64,000 bases of DNA from contig NZ_AP025484.1 of the NCBI RefSeq assembly GCF_024347455.1, positions 1,302,001 to 1,366,000 of the forward strand, written 5' to 3'. The notes below the pieces were generated by a model, which had not been told where the DNA came from, did no database searches, and saw nothing but the letters and a program-made list of their open reading frames with translations. Made by a program: the position numbers and the translations under genes. Source of the DNA: Vibrio echinoideorum (GTDB lineage: Bacteria > Pseudomonadota > Gammaproteobacteria > Enterobacterales > Vibrionaceae). This document shows, one piece after another, positions 47,003-53,632 of this stretch; the first letter of the stretch is position 1, and each line of letters opens with the position of its first letter.

Positions 47003-47090
47003 GTGAACTGCCGAATAGGTAGCTGATAATAGACTCTATATCGATGAGCATCACAATGTTGTGTGAACTGCCGAATAGGTAGAAGCCCCT
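47003..47090 (+). CRISPR. Typical I-F3 mini-array: repeat, one 32-nt spacer, terminal repeat
   Basis: Repeat 1 (47003-47030) begins GTGAACTGCCGAATAGGTAG and ends CTGATAAT. The spacer is 47031-47062. Repeat 2 (47063-47090) keeps the first 20 bases but ends AAGCCCCT, a normal degenerate terminal repeat. The hairpin CTGCC/GGTAG is intact in both for Cas6f. The repeat is almost identical to that of other vibrio I-F3 transposons. I see no match for the spacer in this window. The array is cut off from its leader by the IS21 element. Confidence 0.93.
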
Positions 47091-47119
47091 TCAATATCAA
47101 TTCTGTTGCTTCCAATCTC

Positions 47120-47139
47120 AAACCACTATTCAGTGGTTT
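47120..47139. promoter_or_regulatory. Hairpin/palindrome between typical array and homing guide
   Basis: AAACCACT-ATTC-AGTGGTTT, perfect 8-bp arms. It touches the -35 box of the homing-guide promoter. It may be a weak terminator insulating the guide from array read-through (few T follow), or an operator. The sequence does not decide. Confidence 0.5.
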
Positions 47140-47166
47140 GCTTTAGAAAAAAATGAGGACTATAAT
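47138..47166 (+). promoter_or_regulatory. Sigma-70 promoter of the homing guide
   Basis: TTGCTT (47138-47143), 17-bp spacer, perfect TATAAT (47161-47166). The start would fall near 47173, within the first atypical repeat, so the homing crRNA can be made independently of the disrupted typical array. Confidence 0.75.
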
Positions 47167-47168
47167 CC
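47157..47168. promoter_or_regulatory. Putative Xre operator at the homing-guide promoter
   Basis: GGACTATAATCC, a near-palindrome spanning the -10 box. The identical 12 bp occur at 47529-47540. It resembles the GACT-N3-AGTC boxes of restriction controller (C) proteins, which are small Xre proteins like the neighbour at 47268. Confidence 0.65.
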
Positions 47169-47256
47169 CCAGCACTACTGCAAAGTAGTTGATAACAAAC
47201 GAACCACATTCATTCGAGTTCCAGAGCAATTCACTGCTGAATAAGTAGATACTCTA
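47169..47256 (+). CRISPR. Atypical repeat-spacer-repeat unit: guaC homing guide
   Basis: Atypical repeat A (47169-47196) has the hairpin CTACT-GCAA-AGTAG and ends GTAGTTGATAAC, matching the typical 3' handle closely. The spacer is 47197-47228 (32 nt). Atypical repeat B (47229-47256) contains ACTGCTGAATAAGTAG, in which a C-G pair of the stem has become T-A. The spacer matches guaC 53661-53692 (minus strand) at 24 of 32 positions. Atypical repeats around an attachment-site spacer are a known feature of I-F3 elements. Confidence 0.9.
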
Positions 47257-47267
47257 AGACATGTAAC

Positions 47268-47474
47268 TTAAGGCAATAAATCTCTCACATCACACTCAAG
47301 CACTTGTGCTAGCTGATAGGCTTTTTCGAGTGTGATGTTCACTTCTCCACGCTCAATCCTGCCAATATAACTTCGATCGATATCAGCCAACAAAGCTAGT
47401 TGGTCTTGAGAAACCTTCTTATCCCTGCGTTTTCCGCGTAATTTGGCCCCAAAGCGCTTTGCTAAGTCTTTCAT
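47268..47474 (-). CDS. Xre/C-protein-like transcription regulator
   Basis: A 68-residue single-domain helix-turn-helix protein: KVSQDQLALLADIDRSYIGRIERGEVNITLEKAYQLAQVL is a textbook Xre/SinR fold. Size and composition resemble controller proteins of restriction systems. I-F3 transposons often carry an Xre regulator beside the array that governs the homing guide. It is convergent with the array (its stop is 12 bp after atypical repeat B) and divergent from the helicase pair. Two identical candidate operators lie at 47157 and 47529, the second in its own upstream region, so autoregulation is likely. Confidence 0.88.
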   Translation of the reverse strand: MKDLAKRFGAKLRGKRRDKKVSQDQLALLADIDRSYIGRIERGEVNITLEKAYQLAQVLECDVRDLLP

Positions 47475-47509
47475 TTAAAACGACTCTAAAAAACAAAAAC
47501 TATCGCCTC

Positions 47510-47538
47510 TTGATGCATTTATTACCACGGACTATAAT
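47510..47538 (+). promoter_or_regulatory. Sigma-70 promoter of the winged-helix/helicase pair with Xre box
   Basis: TTGATG (47510-47515), 17-bp spacer, TATAAT (47533-47538). GGACTATAATCC (47529-47540) overlaps the -10 box and is identical to the box at the homing-guide promoter. The implied start near 47545 is about 22 bp before ATG 47567. Confidence 0.75.
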
Positions 47539-47566
47539 CCGCAAAAATTCACAAATAGATTCAACA

Positions 47567-48124
47567 ATGAGTTCAAAAGTAAAAATTAATCAAGATATCT
47601 TTGATGCAATTAATCGATGCAATTCAAACCAGTTCAGCATTATTGAGATTAGAAGTTCGATTCAAAAAGAATCTGACCAGTATGAGAACAGTAGCGTTGC
47701 TCGACTTTTTGTAGCGAGGTCATTGGAGCGACTTCTCTCGTTAGGTGTATTACAGGCAACGGGGGAGGGTCGAAACAGAACGTTTTCAAAATCAGATAAT
47801 TTTGATTCAACGCAATTTAACATTGTTCCTAGACGCAAAAAGGTCATAGCAAAAGAACAGGGACTAAAAATATCCGAATTAAATATAGCAAAAGCCCAAT
47901 TAGAGGTTGAACGACAAGACATAACTGCGCAGCTCACAGTAACTCTTGCTGAGATTGATGAATACCAAAGCCTTATGCGACGCTTCAATTCCTTACAACC
48001 ATTCATACAACCGAGTTACCAAGAAGCAACTAACAAGTCGGCAAAGCTAATGGCTCAATTGAATGTGTGGACAAACACTATATCTCTAATTAATCAAAAT
48101 ACTGGTGGTAAAAAAGAATGTTAA
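47567..48124 (+). CDS. Winged-helix and coiled-coil protein upstream of helicase
   Basis: ATG 47567 is chosen because the promoter at 47510-47538 lies downstream of the earlier in-frame start at 47459. The 185-residue product has an N-terminal winged-helix-like region (about residues 8-75, ending in a GVLQATGEGRNRTF hairpin) and a coiled coil (about 100-145, LNIAKAQLEVERQDITAQL). I do not know the family. It overlaps the helicase by 7 bp and shares the Xre-type operator with the homing guide. A DNA-binding partner of the helicase is likely. Confidence 0.65.
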   Translation: MSSKVKINQDIFDAINRCNSNQFSIIEIRSSIQKESDQYENSSVARLFVARSLERLLSLGVLQATGEGRNRTFSKSDNFDSTQFNIVPRRKKVIAKEQGLKISELNIAKAQLEVERQDITAQLTVTLAEIDEYQSLMRRFNSLQPFIQPSYQEATNKSAKLMAQLNVWTNTISLINQNTGGKKEC

Positions 48125-49506
48125 GGCGTTGGCAATCAGAGTGTATTGGAAACGCAATGGCCCACTACATTCAAGGAAACAAACATTTTTTAGCACAAGC
48201 CACACCAGGTGCAGGCAAAACATTTATGGCCGCCAATCTAGCTAAAGGCTTATTTGAACGCTCTATGATCGATTTCGTTATCTGCTTTTCTCCATCAAAG
48301 ACTGTGTCATCGAGTATACAAAGTAACTTCTCCGAAACACTACAAGATGAAATGGATGGAAAGTTTGGCTCTCTAGGTACATCTATCACTTACCAATCAA
48401 TAACACACCTAGATGACAAGTTCTGGAATAGGCTTTTAAAATATCGTGTACTTTGTGTTTTTGATGAAATACATCACTGCGGTGGTGATAATAATGAGAA
48501 CAGCAATGTCTGGGGCCAACTGATTCTATGCAAGATTAAGAAAGTAGCCACTTATACACTCGCTTTAACTGGTACACCTTGGCGTTCAAATTTGACCCCC
48601 GTTGTACTCTCGTCATACAGCGATCCTGAGGGGACGATTGTATGTGATTATCAATACACACTAGCGCAAGCTGTCCAAGACGGCGTTTGCCGTAAACCAA
48701 CGATTACGCTTATTGATTGTGATAAATCCACGATTAAGTTAGATAATCATATTGAATCATTTAACTCATTCAATGAGCTTATATCTGAGAGTGAAATTAA
48801 CTACTCTACTATTCTCAACAACAAACCTGCTTTGATTCATATTTTGGGAACAGCCGTTACTCGCTTGAAGAAAATTCGAAGTCAATCCCCATATGCCGGA
48901 GGCTTAATCGTAGCTACATCTGTCAATCACGCCATAGAAATAGCTTCACTACTCAAAAATACATTCAATCAAACAACCACGATAGTCACATACAAAAATG
49001 ATGACTCCCAAGTCAGAATTAAACAATTTAGAACCGACTACACCGAGTGGATTGTGAGTGTTGGTATGGTCAGTGAGGGCACAGATATTCCGAGACTCCA
49101 AGTATGTTGCCATCTGAGCAACATAAAGACCGAACTCTACTTTCGCCAAATCCTTGGTCGTATACTCCGTATGACTTCATGCCCGAACCAAGAAGCATGG
49201 CTATATACTTTTGCCGCCCCAAAACTCATCGAATTTGCAGAAGAAGTTGAACGAGATATTCCAGATAGCTGTCGTTATTTGAGGAGGCCTCAGAAAAAAC
49301 CAAATCAAGCACTAGAACACATAGCTACAAATTCAAATCTCCCCCTTAGTGATAATGGAGACAATACCGATACTGTCTCCATCAATTTCTCTGGACGAAT
49401 TGATCAGAGTGGTAGCACAGAATCGGAAAGCAACTCTGCCGAGATCGCGGACCTAACACTGACAAGCTTTAAACAACGAGTAATTGAAGCTTTCCAATAT
49501 CTTTGA
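48118..49506 (+). CDS. SF2 DEAD/DEAH-type helicase
   Basis: A 462-residue, compact two-lobe SF2 helicase: LRRWQSECI (Q-like), ATPGAGKTF (Walker A), CVFDEIHHCGG (motif II, DEIH), ALTGTPWRS (motif III), GMVSEGTDIPR (motif V) and RQILGRILRM (motif VI). The C-terminal ~80 residues are polar and low in complexity. No nuclease domain is visible. It is the second gene of a pair controlled by a promoter with an Xre-type box and lies between array and tnsC; such helicase pairs in transposon cores may serve defence or transposition (open). Confidence 0.85.
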   Translation: MLRRWQSECIGNAMAHYIQGNKHFLAQATPGAGKTFMAANLAKGLFERSMIDFVICFSPSKTVSSSIQSNFSETLQDEMDGKFGSLGTSITYQSITHLDDKFWNRLLKYRVLCVFDEIHHCGGDNNENSNVWGQLILCKIKKVATYTLALTGTPWRSNLTPVVLSSYSDPEGTIVCDYQYTLAQAVQDGVCRKPTITLIDCDKSTIKLDNHIESFNSFNELISESEINYSTILNNKPALIHILGTAVTRLKKIRSQSPYAGGLIVATSVNHAIEIASLLKNTFNQTTTIVTYKNDDSQVRIKQFRTDYTEWIVSVGMVSEGTDIPRLQVCCHLSNIKTELYFRQILGRILRMTSCPNQEAWLYTFAAPKLIEFAEEVERDIPDSCRYLRRPQKKPNQALEHIATNSNLPLSDNGDNTDTVSINFSGRIDQSGSTESESNSAEIADLTLTSFKQRVIEAFQYL

Positions 49507-49645
49507 TCCAGTTTGGTTAAATCTTATAAGTGACACGTCGAATTTTCAGCGAATCAACCCTCCACAATCTGACTTTTAGCCACTTCTTGTTTAGACCATT
49601 GTTATTTATCAGTTCGCCTAATCATTATTTGGCCTACTTTTCTTA

Positions 49646-49675
49646 ATGTAGTATTGTGTATTACACTTACTACAT
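49646..49675. promoter_or_regulatory. Nested dyad operator before the antitoxin-like gene
   Basis: ATGTAGTA and TACTACAT form 8-bp outer arms; GTGT-ATT-ACAC forms an inner dyad. It lies 8 bp before the AGGTGGAG ribosome site of the next gene, a position typical of autorepressed antitoxin genes. Confidence 0.55.
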
Positions 49676-49695
49676 CCATTTAGGTGGAGTTTAAG

Positions 49696-49902
49696 GTGAA
49701 TAAAGAAACGAAAAAGAATTTTGATAGAGTATTTCAGGAAGCACTAGCGCTGTTTGGAAGTGAAGAAGCTACTCATTACTGGCTTAAACACCCAGTTAGA
49801 GGACTAAGTAACAAACGGCCAATTGACATGCTTTCAACAACTGAAGACACTCAAGTCGTAATTAGTTTAATCGGTCGTTTAGAGCACGGAGTGTTTTCGT
49901 GA
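49696..49902 (+). CDS. Orphan MbcA/ParS/Xre (DUF2384) antitoxin-type protein
   Basis: About 68 residues. GTG 49696 is preferred to GTG 49684 because AGGTGGAG lies six bases before it. The C-terminal part (LFGSEEATHYWLKHP, PIDMLSTTEDTQVVISLIGRLEHGVF) is the toxin-binding domain of MbcA/ParS-type antitoxins. There is no RES-type toxin gene next to it: upstream is the helicase and downstream, convergent, is tnsC. It could be a solitary regulator or an anti-toxin aimed at another element. Confidence 0.75.
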   Translation: MNKETKKNFDRVFQEALALFGSEEATHYWLKHPVRGLSNKRPIDMLSTTEDTQVVISLIGRLEHGVFS

Positions 49903-49972
49903 CCTTTTGTAGTAGGTTTTGCCCAGAAAATAAGGACAACGCTCCTTAAGTAGTGTTGTGAACACCATTACA

Positions 49973-50965
49973 TTACTCAAACATGTTCCCACCATTAAGC
50001 TTACTTTTTGATCTTGAATTAATGTTTTTCAGATAATCCTCCCATCCAATATCCTTTGGTGGAGGACGCAACATTTCCTCCGTCACCTTGACTCCGTTTT
50101 CAAAAGGGTTTTTCCATGTGTAGGGCTTGTTACTACATGTGAGCTCAGCAGAAAAAACTAGATCTTCATAAATAATCGTGGCCCGATGATTATCAATGGC
50201 ATTAACCGATGCTTGATAGATGAGGTTTCTCAGCGAACGCATATTACCTTCAGAAAAAGCATATAGTTTTTTCTGAAGGTTTTTCTCTGCTAACCCAGCC
50301 TCTTTGACAAAAGGTAATAATTTATCAAGATTTTCCAGAAATTTTTTGAATACACCTTCACCACCTTGATAGCTAAATGGGCGGAGTTCACACTGAATTG
50401 AGAATCGTCCATGCAGTTGTGAGTTTGCTTTCAATACAACCTTAGAATACGGCATACCAAAAAGAACAATTGGGCACTTCGTTCTATTGAGTATCATTTT
50501 GAGCCAATTGCCTACTTGTGTAAGAATGCGATTTGACCTCTCTTCAACTAAGTGCTGAAATTCATCAATAATGATCAACTTAACACCAGCCAAAGGTATC
50601 AAGTCAGTCAGTTTTTTCGTCAACCTAGCCAGATCAGTATCATAAAGCGCTAATGGGTCACCCATTTCAAGCAACAACTCTCTTGCTGCATCAATAGGCT
50701 TCGCATTGTCTGGTAATTCGATATGCAGAACAGGAACTATCTCTCCTCGCACTTTAGAATCCCGATTATTTTGACTTAAATATTTTTTGATAACCGTCGT
50801 CTTGCCTACTCCCGATGCACCAAAGACCATCATACAAGTTGGCTCGGATTCAAAATCTGACAAATCCCTACATCTATCCATATAGCCCAAAATTTTCGTA
50901 ACACTCGGCGTTGATACAAATGCTCTTTTGGCTTTTGAGATGCGCGCTTCTCGAGTTTCATTCAT
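49973..50965 (-). CDS. tnsC: TnsC, AAA+ transposition regulator
   Basis: A 330-residue AAA+ ATPase. Walker A FGASGVGKTT is at 49-57 and Walker B LIIIDEFQH at 130-138; FSEGNMRSLRNLI fits the sensor 2 region. TnsC forms rings on target DNA and links TniQ-Cascade to TnsA/TnsB. It starts 11 bp after tnsB. The length is typical of I-F3 TnsC, shorter than Tn7 TnsC. Confidence 0.95.
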   Translation of the reverse strand: MNETREARISKAKRAFVSTPSVTKILGYMDRCRDLSDFESEPTCMMVFGASGVGKTTVIKKYLSQNNRDSKVRGEIVPVLHIELPDNAKPIDAARELLLEMGDPLALYDTDLARLTKKLTDLIPLAGVKLIIIDEFQHLVEERSNRILTQVGNWLKMILNRTKCPIVLFGMPYSKVVLKANSQLHGRFSIQCELRPFSYQGGEGVFKKFLENLDKLLPFVKEAGLAEKNLQKKLYAFSEGNMRSLRNLIYQASVNAIDNHRATIIYEDLVFSAELTCSNKPYTWKNPFENGVKVTEEMLRPPPKDIGWEDYLKNINSRSKSKLNGGNMFE

Positions 50966-50976
50966 CTAATGATTTC

Positions 50977-52803
50977 TCAAACATAACCAATATCCCAATC
51001 TTCATTATCTACAATTACAATTTCTTCTTCGTCTTTCTGGGGTGGGACTAGCTTAGTATTGCTGATGCTCTTTGCTCTTGCGCTATTTTCCTGATGCCTA
51101 GCTCCACGCCTCCGGGATCTAATTTTCCTTGTTTCAAGAATTGAACGATCAGCAATTTCTTCAATTTTGATCTCTGCATCGATTTCCTTATCTTCGTCAT
51201 ATTCTGCTGAATTTAATTCTGCTGAATTTAATTCTGCTAGATACTTAATATTGTATTTATGCTGCCACAGAGAAACTCTACTAGCATATTCATAATCTAT
51301 AGCATTAACCGTGAAGTATTCGTTCACATCTTCATCTAACACCCAAATGACCGCCATACACTCTGGATTATATTTGAACTGCACTTTATGATTCCCTTTC
51401 TTACCCCTGTACCCAGCTAAACGTTCACTGCTGTATGTCAGTCCTTTGTAGACGGTTACACCTGCTTTGGTTAGTTGTTTGCTATCAACAATAGCGAATT
51501 TAAAGTCCAACTCATCTTTAGAACCAGAAAACTCTTCAGGTTCCCATTCTTGGCACCCATTTCGCCAAGCGATATTCGGACAATTAGTGCCTCTCTGGTT
51601 AGAGTCTTTATGATAAATATCTACTAACCAAATTAAGTAAATTTCTTGAATTTCATCTAGTGTAAGAGTAGCTTCACCCACTGAATCATAACCCTCTCTC
51701 TGAAGGTATTGACTAAAAGCTTTCCCTGGTAAATCGTCTAATAGAGAAGTATTGATCGTCCCGTATTTACGTTCGACATCAGGCTTATTGTCAGGCACTT
51801 CGACTCTGTTTTGATGAACATTGATCAACAGTGACTCACATGCTTTATCAAAGGCTTTAGACAAAAATTCTTTACCATTATCAGTTACGAGCAAGTCAGG
51901 GATACCGTAACATAGCCATTCATTTTCAATTGATTCATATGAAGACAATAAGTCATCTTTGCGTTGTATTGCATTTTTTAGGGCTAACGATACCGATACG
52001 TAACTGGGTGGCTCAAAACCTAAATAAAAACCAATTACGGCTTTACTATAACAATCTACTAACTGCGTGAGCCAAGGTCTTCCTAAAGTAACTCGATGTA
52101 CTGGGTGTACCGCAAATATATCAACCATTGTATGGTCTATTTCCACCCGCTCTAATACGGCCGAGGTTGTTATCTTCTTTCCCATACGGCGGAATTCTCT
52201 TTTAGCAACTCGTTCGCCTTTCTTTGCTGCTAATACTTCGAAGGGAGTTTTCTTTTTAACCCGTATTCTTACAGACTCGTATTTAGGGTATGGATACTTT
52301 GTACCGTGCGTTAAGTTATATTGTCGAACTTTACGCTTAACTCGCCTGTGTGCCGAGCTGATATTGATCTTTCGACCAGAAATAACTCTTTCAACTGCTT
52401 GTTCTATTATCGAATCAACAATTGGTGAAACTTTAGCCCCCCTATTTCCTCTACTTTTAAAGTCAGGAGCTAAACTAACCGGGTTATAACCGGAGGCTCT
52501 GAAAACTAACCACCACCTGTATATTGATATCGCACTTGGAATATTTTTGTCGTGTAACCGTTGCAGTGCGACGCGATATGGTTCGATTGTCTTGGGAGTG
52601 ATTTTTTCGCACTTACCAGCTAAAAAACGAAGAATGCTTAGACGAAAAGTAATCTGATTGGCTATATTTTCAGGAAATGCGGATATATCTTGATATGTTG
52701 CTTCATCGACATCGTTGGAATTAACGACTCTATCATTCTGCTCAAGTTTTTCTTGCTGAAGTGCTGACTTCCTATGAAAACTTGAAAATGATTTCTTAGG
52801 CAT
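50977..52803 (-). CDS. tnsB: TnsB, DDE transposase
   Basis: The start is taken as ATG 52803 (MPKKSF), overlapping the tnsA stop by 8 bp; a longer frame from 52830 would overlap more and lacks support. The product of about 608 residues has the retroviral-type DDE core: EIDHTMVD near 224, TDNGKEF near 308 and DVERKYG near 343. It joins the 3' ends of the element to target DNA and binds the end repeats at 53543-53605. The C-terminal tail contains an in-frame 15-bp tandem repeat encoding ELNSA units. Confidence 0.95.
   Translation of the reverse strand: MPKKSFSSFHRKSALQQEKLEQNDRVVNSNDVDEATYQDISAFPENIANQITFRLSILRFLAGKCEKITPKTIEPYRVALQRLHDKNIPSAISIYRWWLVFRASGYNPVSLAPDFKSRGNRGAKVSPIVDSIIEQAVERVISGRKINISSAHRRVKRKVRQYNLTHGTKYPYPKYESVRIRVKKKTPFEVLAAKKGERVAKREFRRMGKKITTSAVLERVEIDHTMVDIFAVHPVHRVTLGRPWLTQLVDCYSKAVIGFYLGFEPPSYVSVSLALKNAIQRKDDLLSSYESIENEWLCYGIPDLLVTDNGKEFLSKAFDKACESLLINVHQNRVEVPDNKPDVERKYGTINTSLLDDLPGKAFSQYLQREGYDSVGEATLTLDEIQEIYLIWLVDIYHKDSNQRGTNCPNIAWRNGCQEWEPEEFSGSKDELDFKFAIVDSKQLTKAGVTVYKGLTYSSERLAGYRGKKGNHKVQFKYNPECMAVIWVLDEDVNEYFTVNAIDYEYASRVSLWQHKYNIKYLAELNSAELNSAEYDEDKEIDAEIKIEEIADRSILETRKIRSRRRGARHQENSARAKSISNTKLVPPQKDEEEIVIVDNEDWDIGYV
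51201..51238. repeat. 15-bp tandem repeat inside tnsB
   Basis: The unit ATTCTGCTGAATTTA occurs twice plus a half copy. It is in frame, encoding AELNSAELNSAE near the TnsB C-terminus, so copy changes alter protein length without a frameshift. Confidence 0.85.
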
Positions 52804-53485
52804 AACAACCCAATTCAAATTCAGACTCAAGTGATAGTGGGGTCTCTAAGCTCGTCTGGAGGAGGTTCCGAGAGAGTAAATCACACAGGAATGGTAATAT
52901 TTTTCTTCCATTTAAGCCGAGGTGATGCCCTAAACTCTTTGCTGTTTGCGTACCATTCCGTTTCAAAGTAGTAAGGAGAATTTGATGGAAGTCGTTCAAG
53001 TTATCTCTTGAGGCATATCTATGCAAAAGCTTAAGGTTGTTAAATATGACCTCATCCAGTATTTCTTCCTCTACAACCAGCTCTAGATCTAACCCTATCT
53101 CAAACGCACCTTGAACTTTTGCTTCCCATTCACAATGAAACTCCTCTTTTGAACTTTCCTTGTCGGACTTTACCTCGTACAACTTATATTCACCGGTATC
53201 AAATTGAACTAGAAAGTCTGGAACATAAGTATGGGTCTTACCATTTAGGCTGTATGAAAATCTTATCGGTTGAGAACAAAAGCGAACGATACTAGGTTCG
53301 AAATCAAAATGATAACAAGCGGCACATTCTAAAAAAGATTCTACCGTGACTCTTTTTCCCATCTTAGCACTGACGTAACGGTGTATGTTTTTTCCACGTG
53401 ATTTAGTTAAGTTTCTAGCAGGAGTGTCAAACGCAGTTTCAAGTTCAAGCAGGGTGGCTATAGAAAGGAAAGGTAGAGCAGACAT
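52796..53485 (-). CDS. tnsA: TnsA, endonuclease cutting the 5' ends of the element
   Basis: A 229-residue protein with the TnsA nuclease residues E53 (FLECAACY), D90 (YVPDFLVQF) and E104-x-K106 (YEVKSD), followed by a C-terminal winged-helix-like domain. TnsA with TnsB makes both strand cuts, giving cut-and-paste movement. It is kept separate from TnsB, as in I-F3 systems. The start lies 58 bp inside the innermost TnsB repeat, so TnsB binding to the end may repress the operon. Confidence 0.93.
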   Translation of the reverse strand: MSALPFLSIATLLELETAFDTPARNLTKSRGKNIHRYVSAKMGKRVTVESFLECAACYHFDFEPSIVRFCSQPIRFSYSLNGKTHTYVPDFLVQFDTGEYKLYEVKSDKESSKEEFHCEWEAKVQGAFEIGLDLELVVEEEILDEVIFNNLKLLHRYASRDNLNDFHQILLTTLKRNGTQTAKSLGHHLGLNGRKILPFLCDLLSRNLLQTSLETPLSLESEFELGCYA

Positions 53486-53542
53486 AATATTGCCTCTTCA
53501 CGATTTTGTCGTAAACTTACACAAGTTTAGACCATGAAGAGG

Positions 53543-53612
53543 CAATATCAAATTATGGCTGTACCAAAAATCAATATATGGTTGTAAATATCAATTTATG
53601 GATGTTTCAACA
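53543..53612 (-). repeat. Transposon end with three TnsB-type binding repeats
   Basis: Read inward from 53612: TGTTGAA, then three 20-bp repeats at 53586-53605 (ACATCCATAAATTGATATTT), 53566-53585 (ACAACCATATATTGATTTTT) and 53543-53562 (ACAGCCATAATTTGATATTG). The first two abut and the third is 3 bp further. The AACCATAAATTGATATTT core is that of known vibrio I-F3 element ends. Confidence 0.92.
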
Positions 53613-53617
53613 TTAAA
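53613..53617. repeat. Candidate target-site duplication, guaC side
   Basis: TTAAA directly outside the TGT end; Tn7-like elements duplicate 5 bp. The partner copy is outside the window, so this is positional evidence only. Confidence 0.6.
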
Positions 53618-53632
53618 CAAGTGTTTTAAACG

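Larger units (their letters stand above)
1..53612. mobile_element. Tn7-like type I-F3 CRISPR-associated transposon (tnsA-proximal end and cargo; far end outside window)
   Basis: The element is defined by tnsA-tnsB-tnsC, tniQ, a Cascade-only cas set (cas8f-cas5f fusion, cas7f, cas6f), a short I-F-like array with an atypical homing guide, and an end about 20 bp past guaC. Read inward from 53612 the end starts TGTTGAAACA and holds three TnsB-like repeats. guaC is one of the known attachment genes of I-F3 elements. I looked for the opposite end (TGT plus inverted TnsB repeats) in the intergenic regions leftward and found none, so everything to position 1 is treated as cargo. That assignment is an inference for the leftmost genes: the far end was not seen. 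Confidence 0.9.

Noticed and set aside
47091..47122. A further 32-nt spacer after typical repeat 2
   Set aside because: No repeat follows it; repeat 2 has a degenerate 3' end typical of a terminal repeat, and the next bases form a palindrome and promoter.
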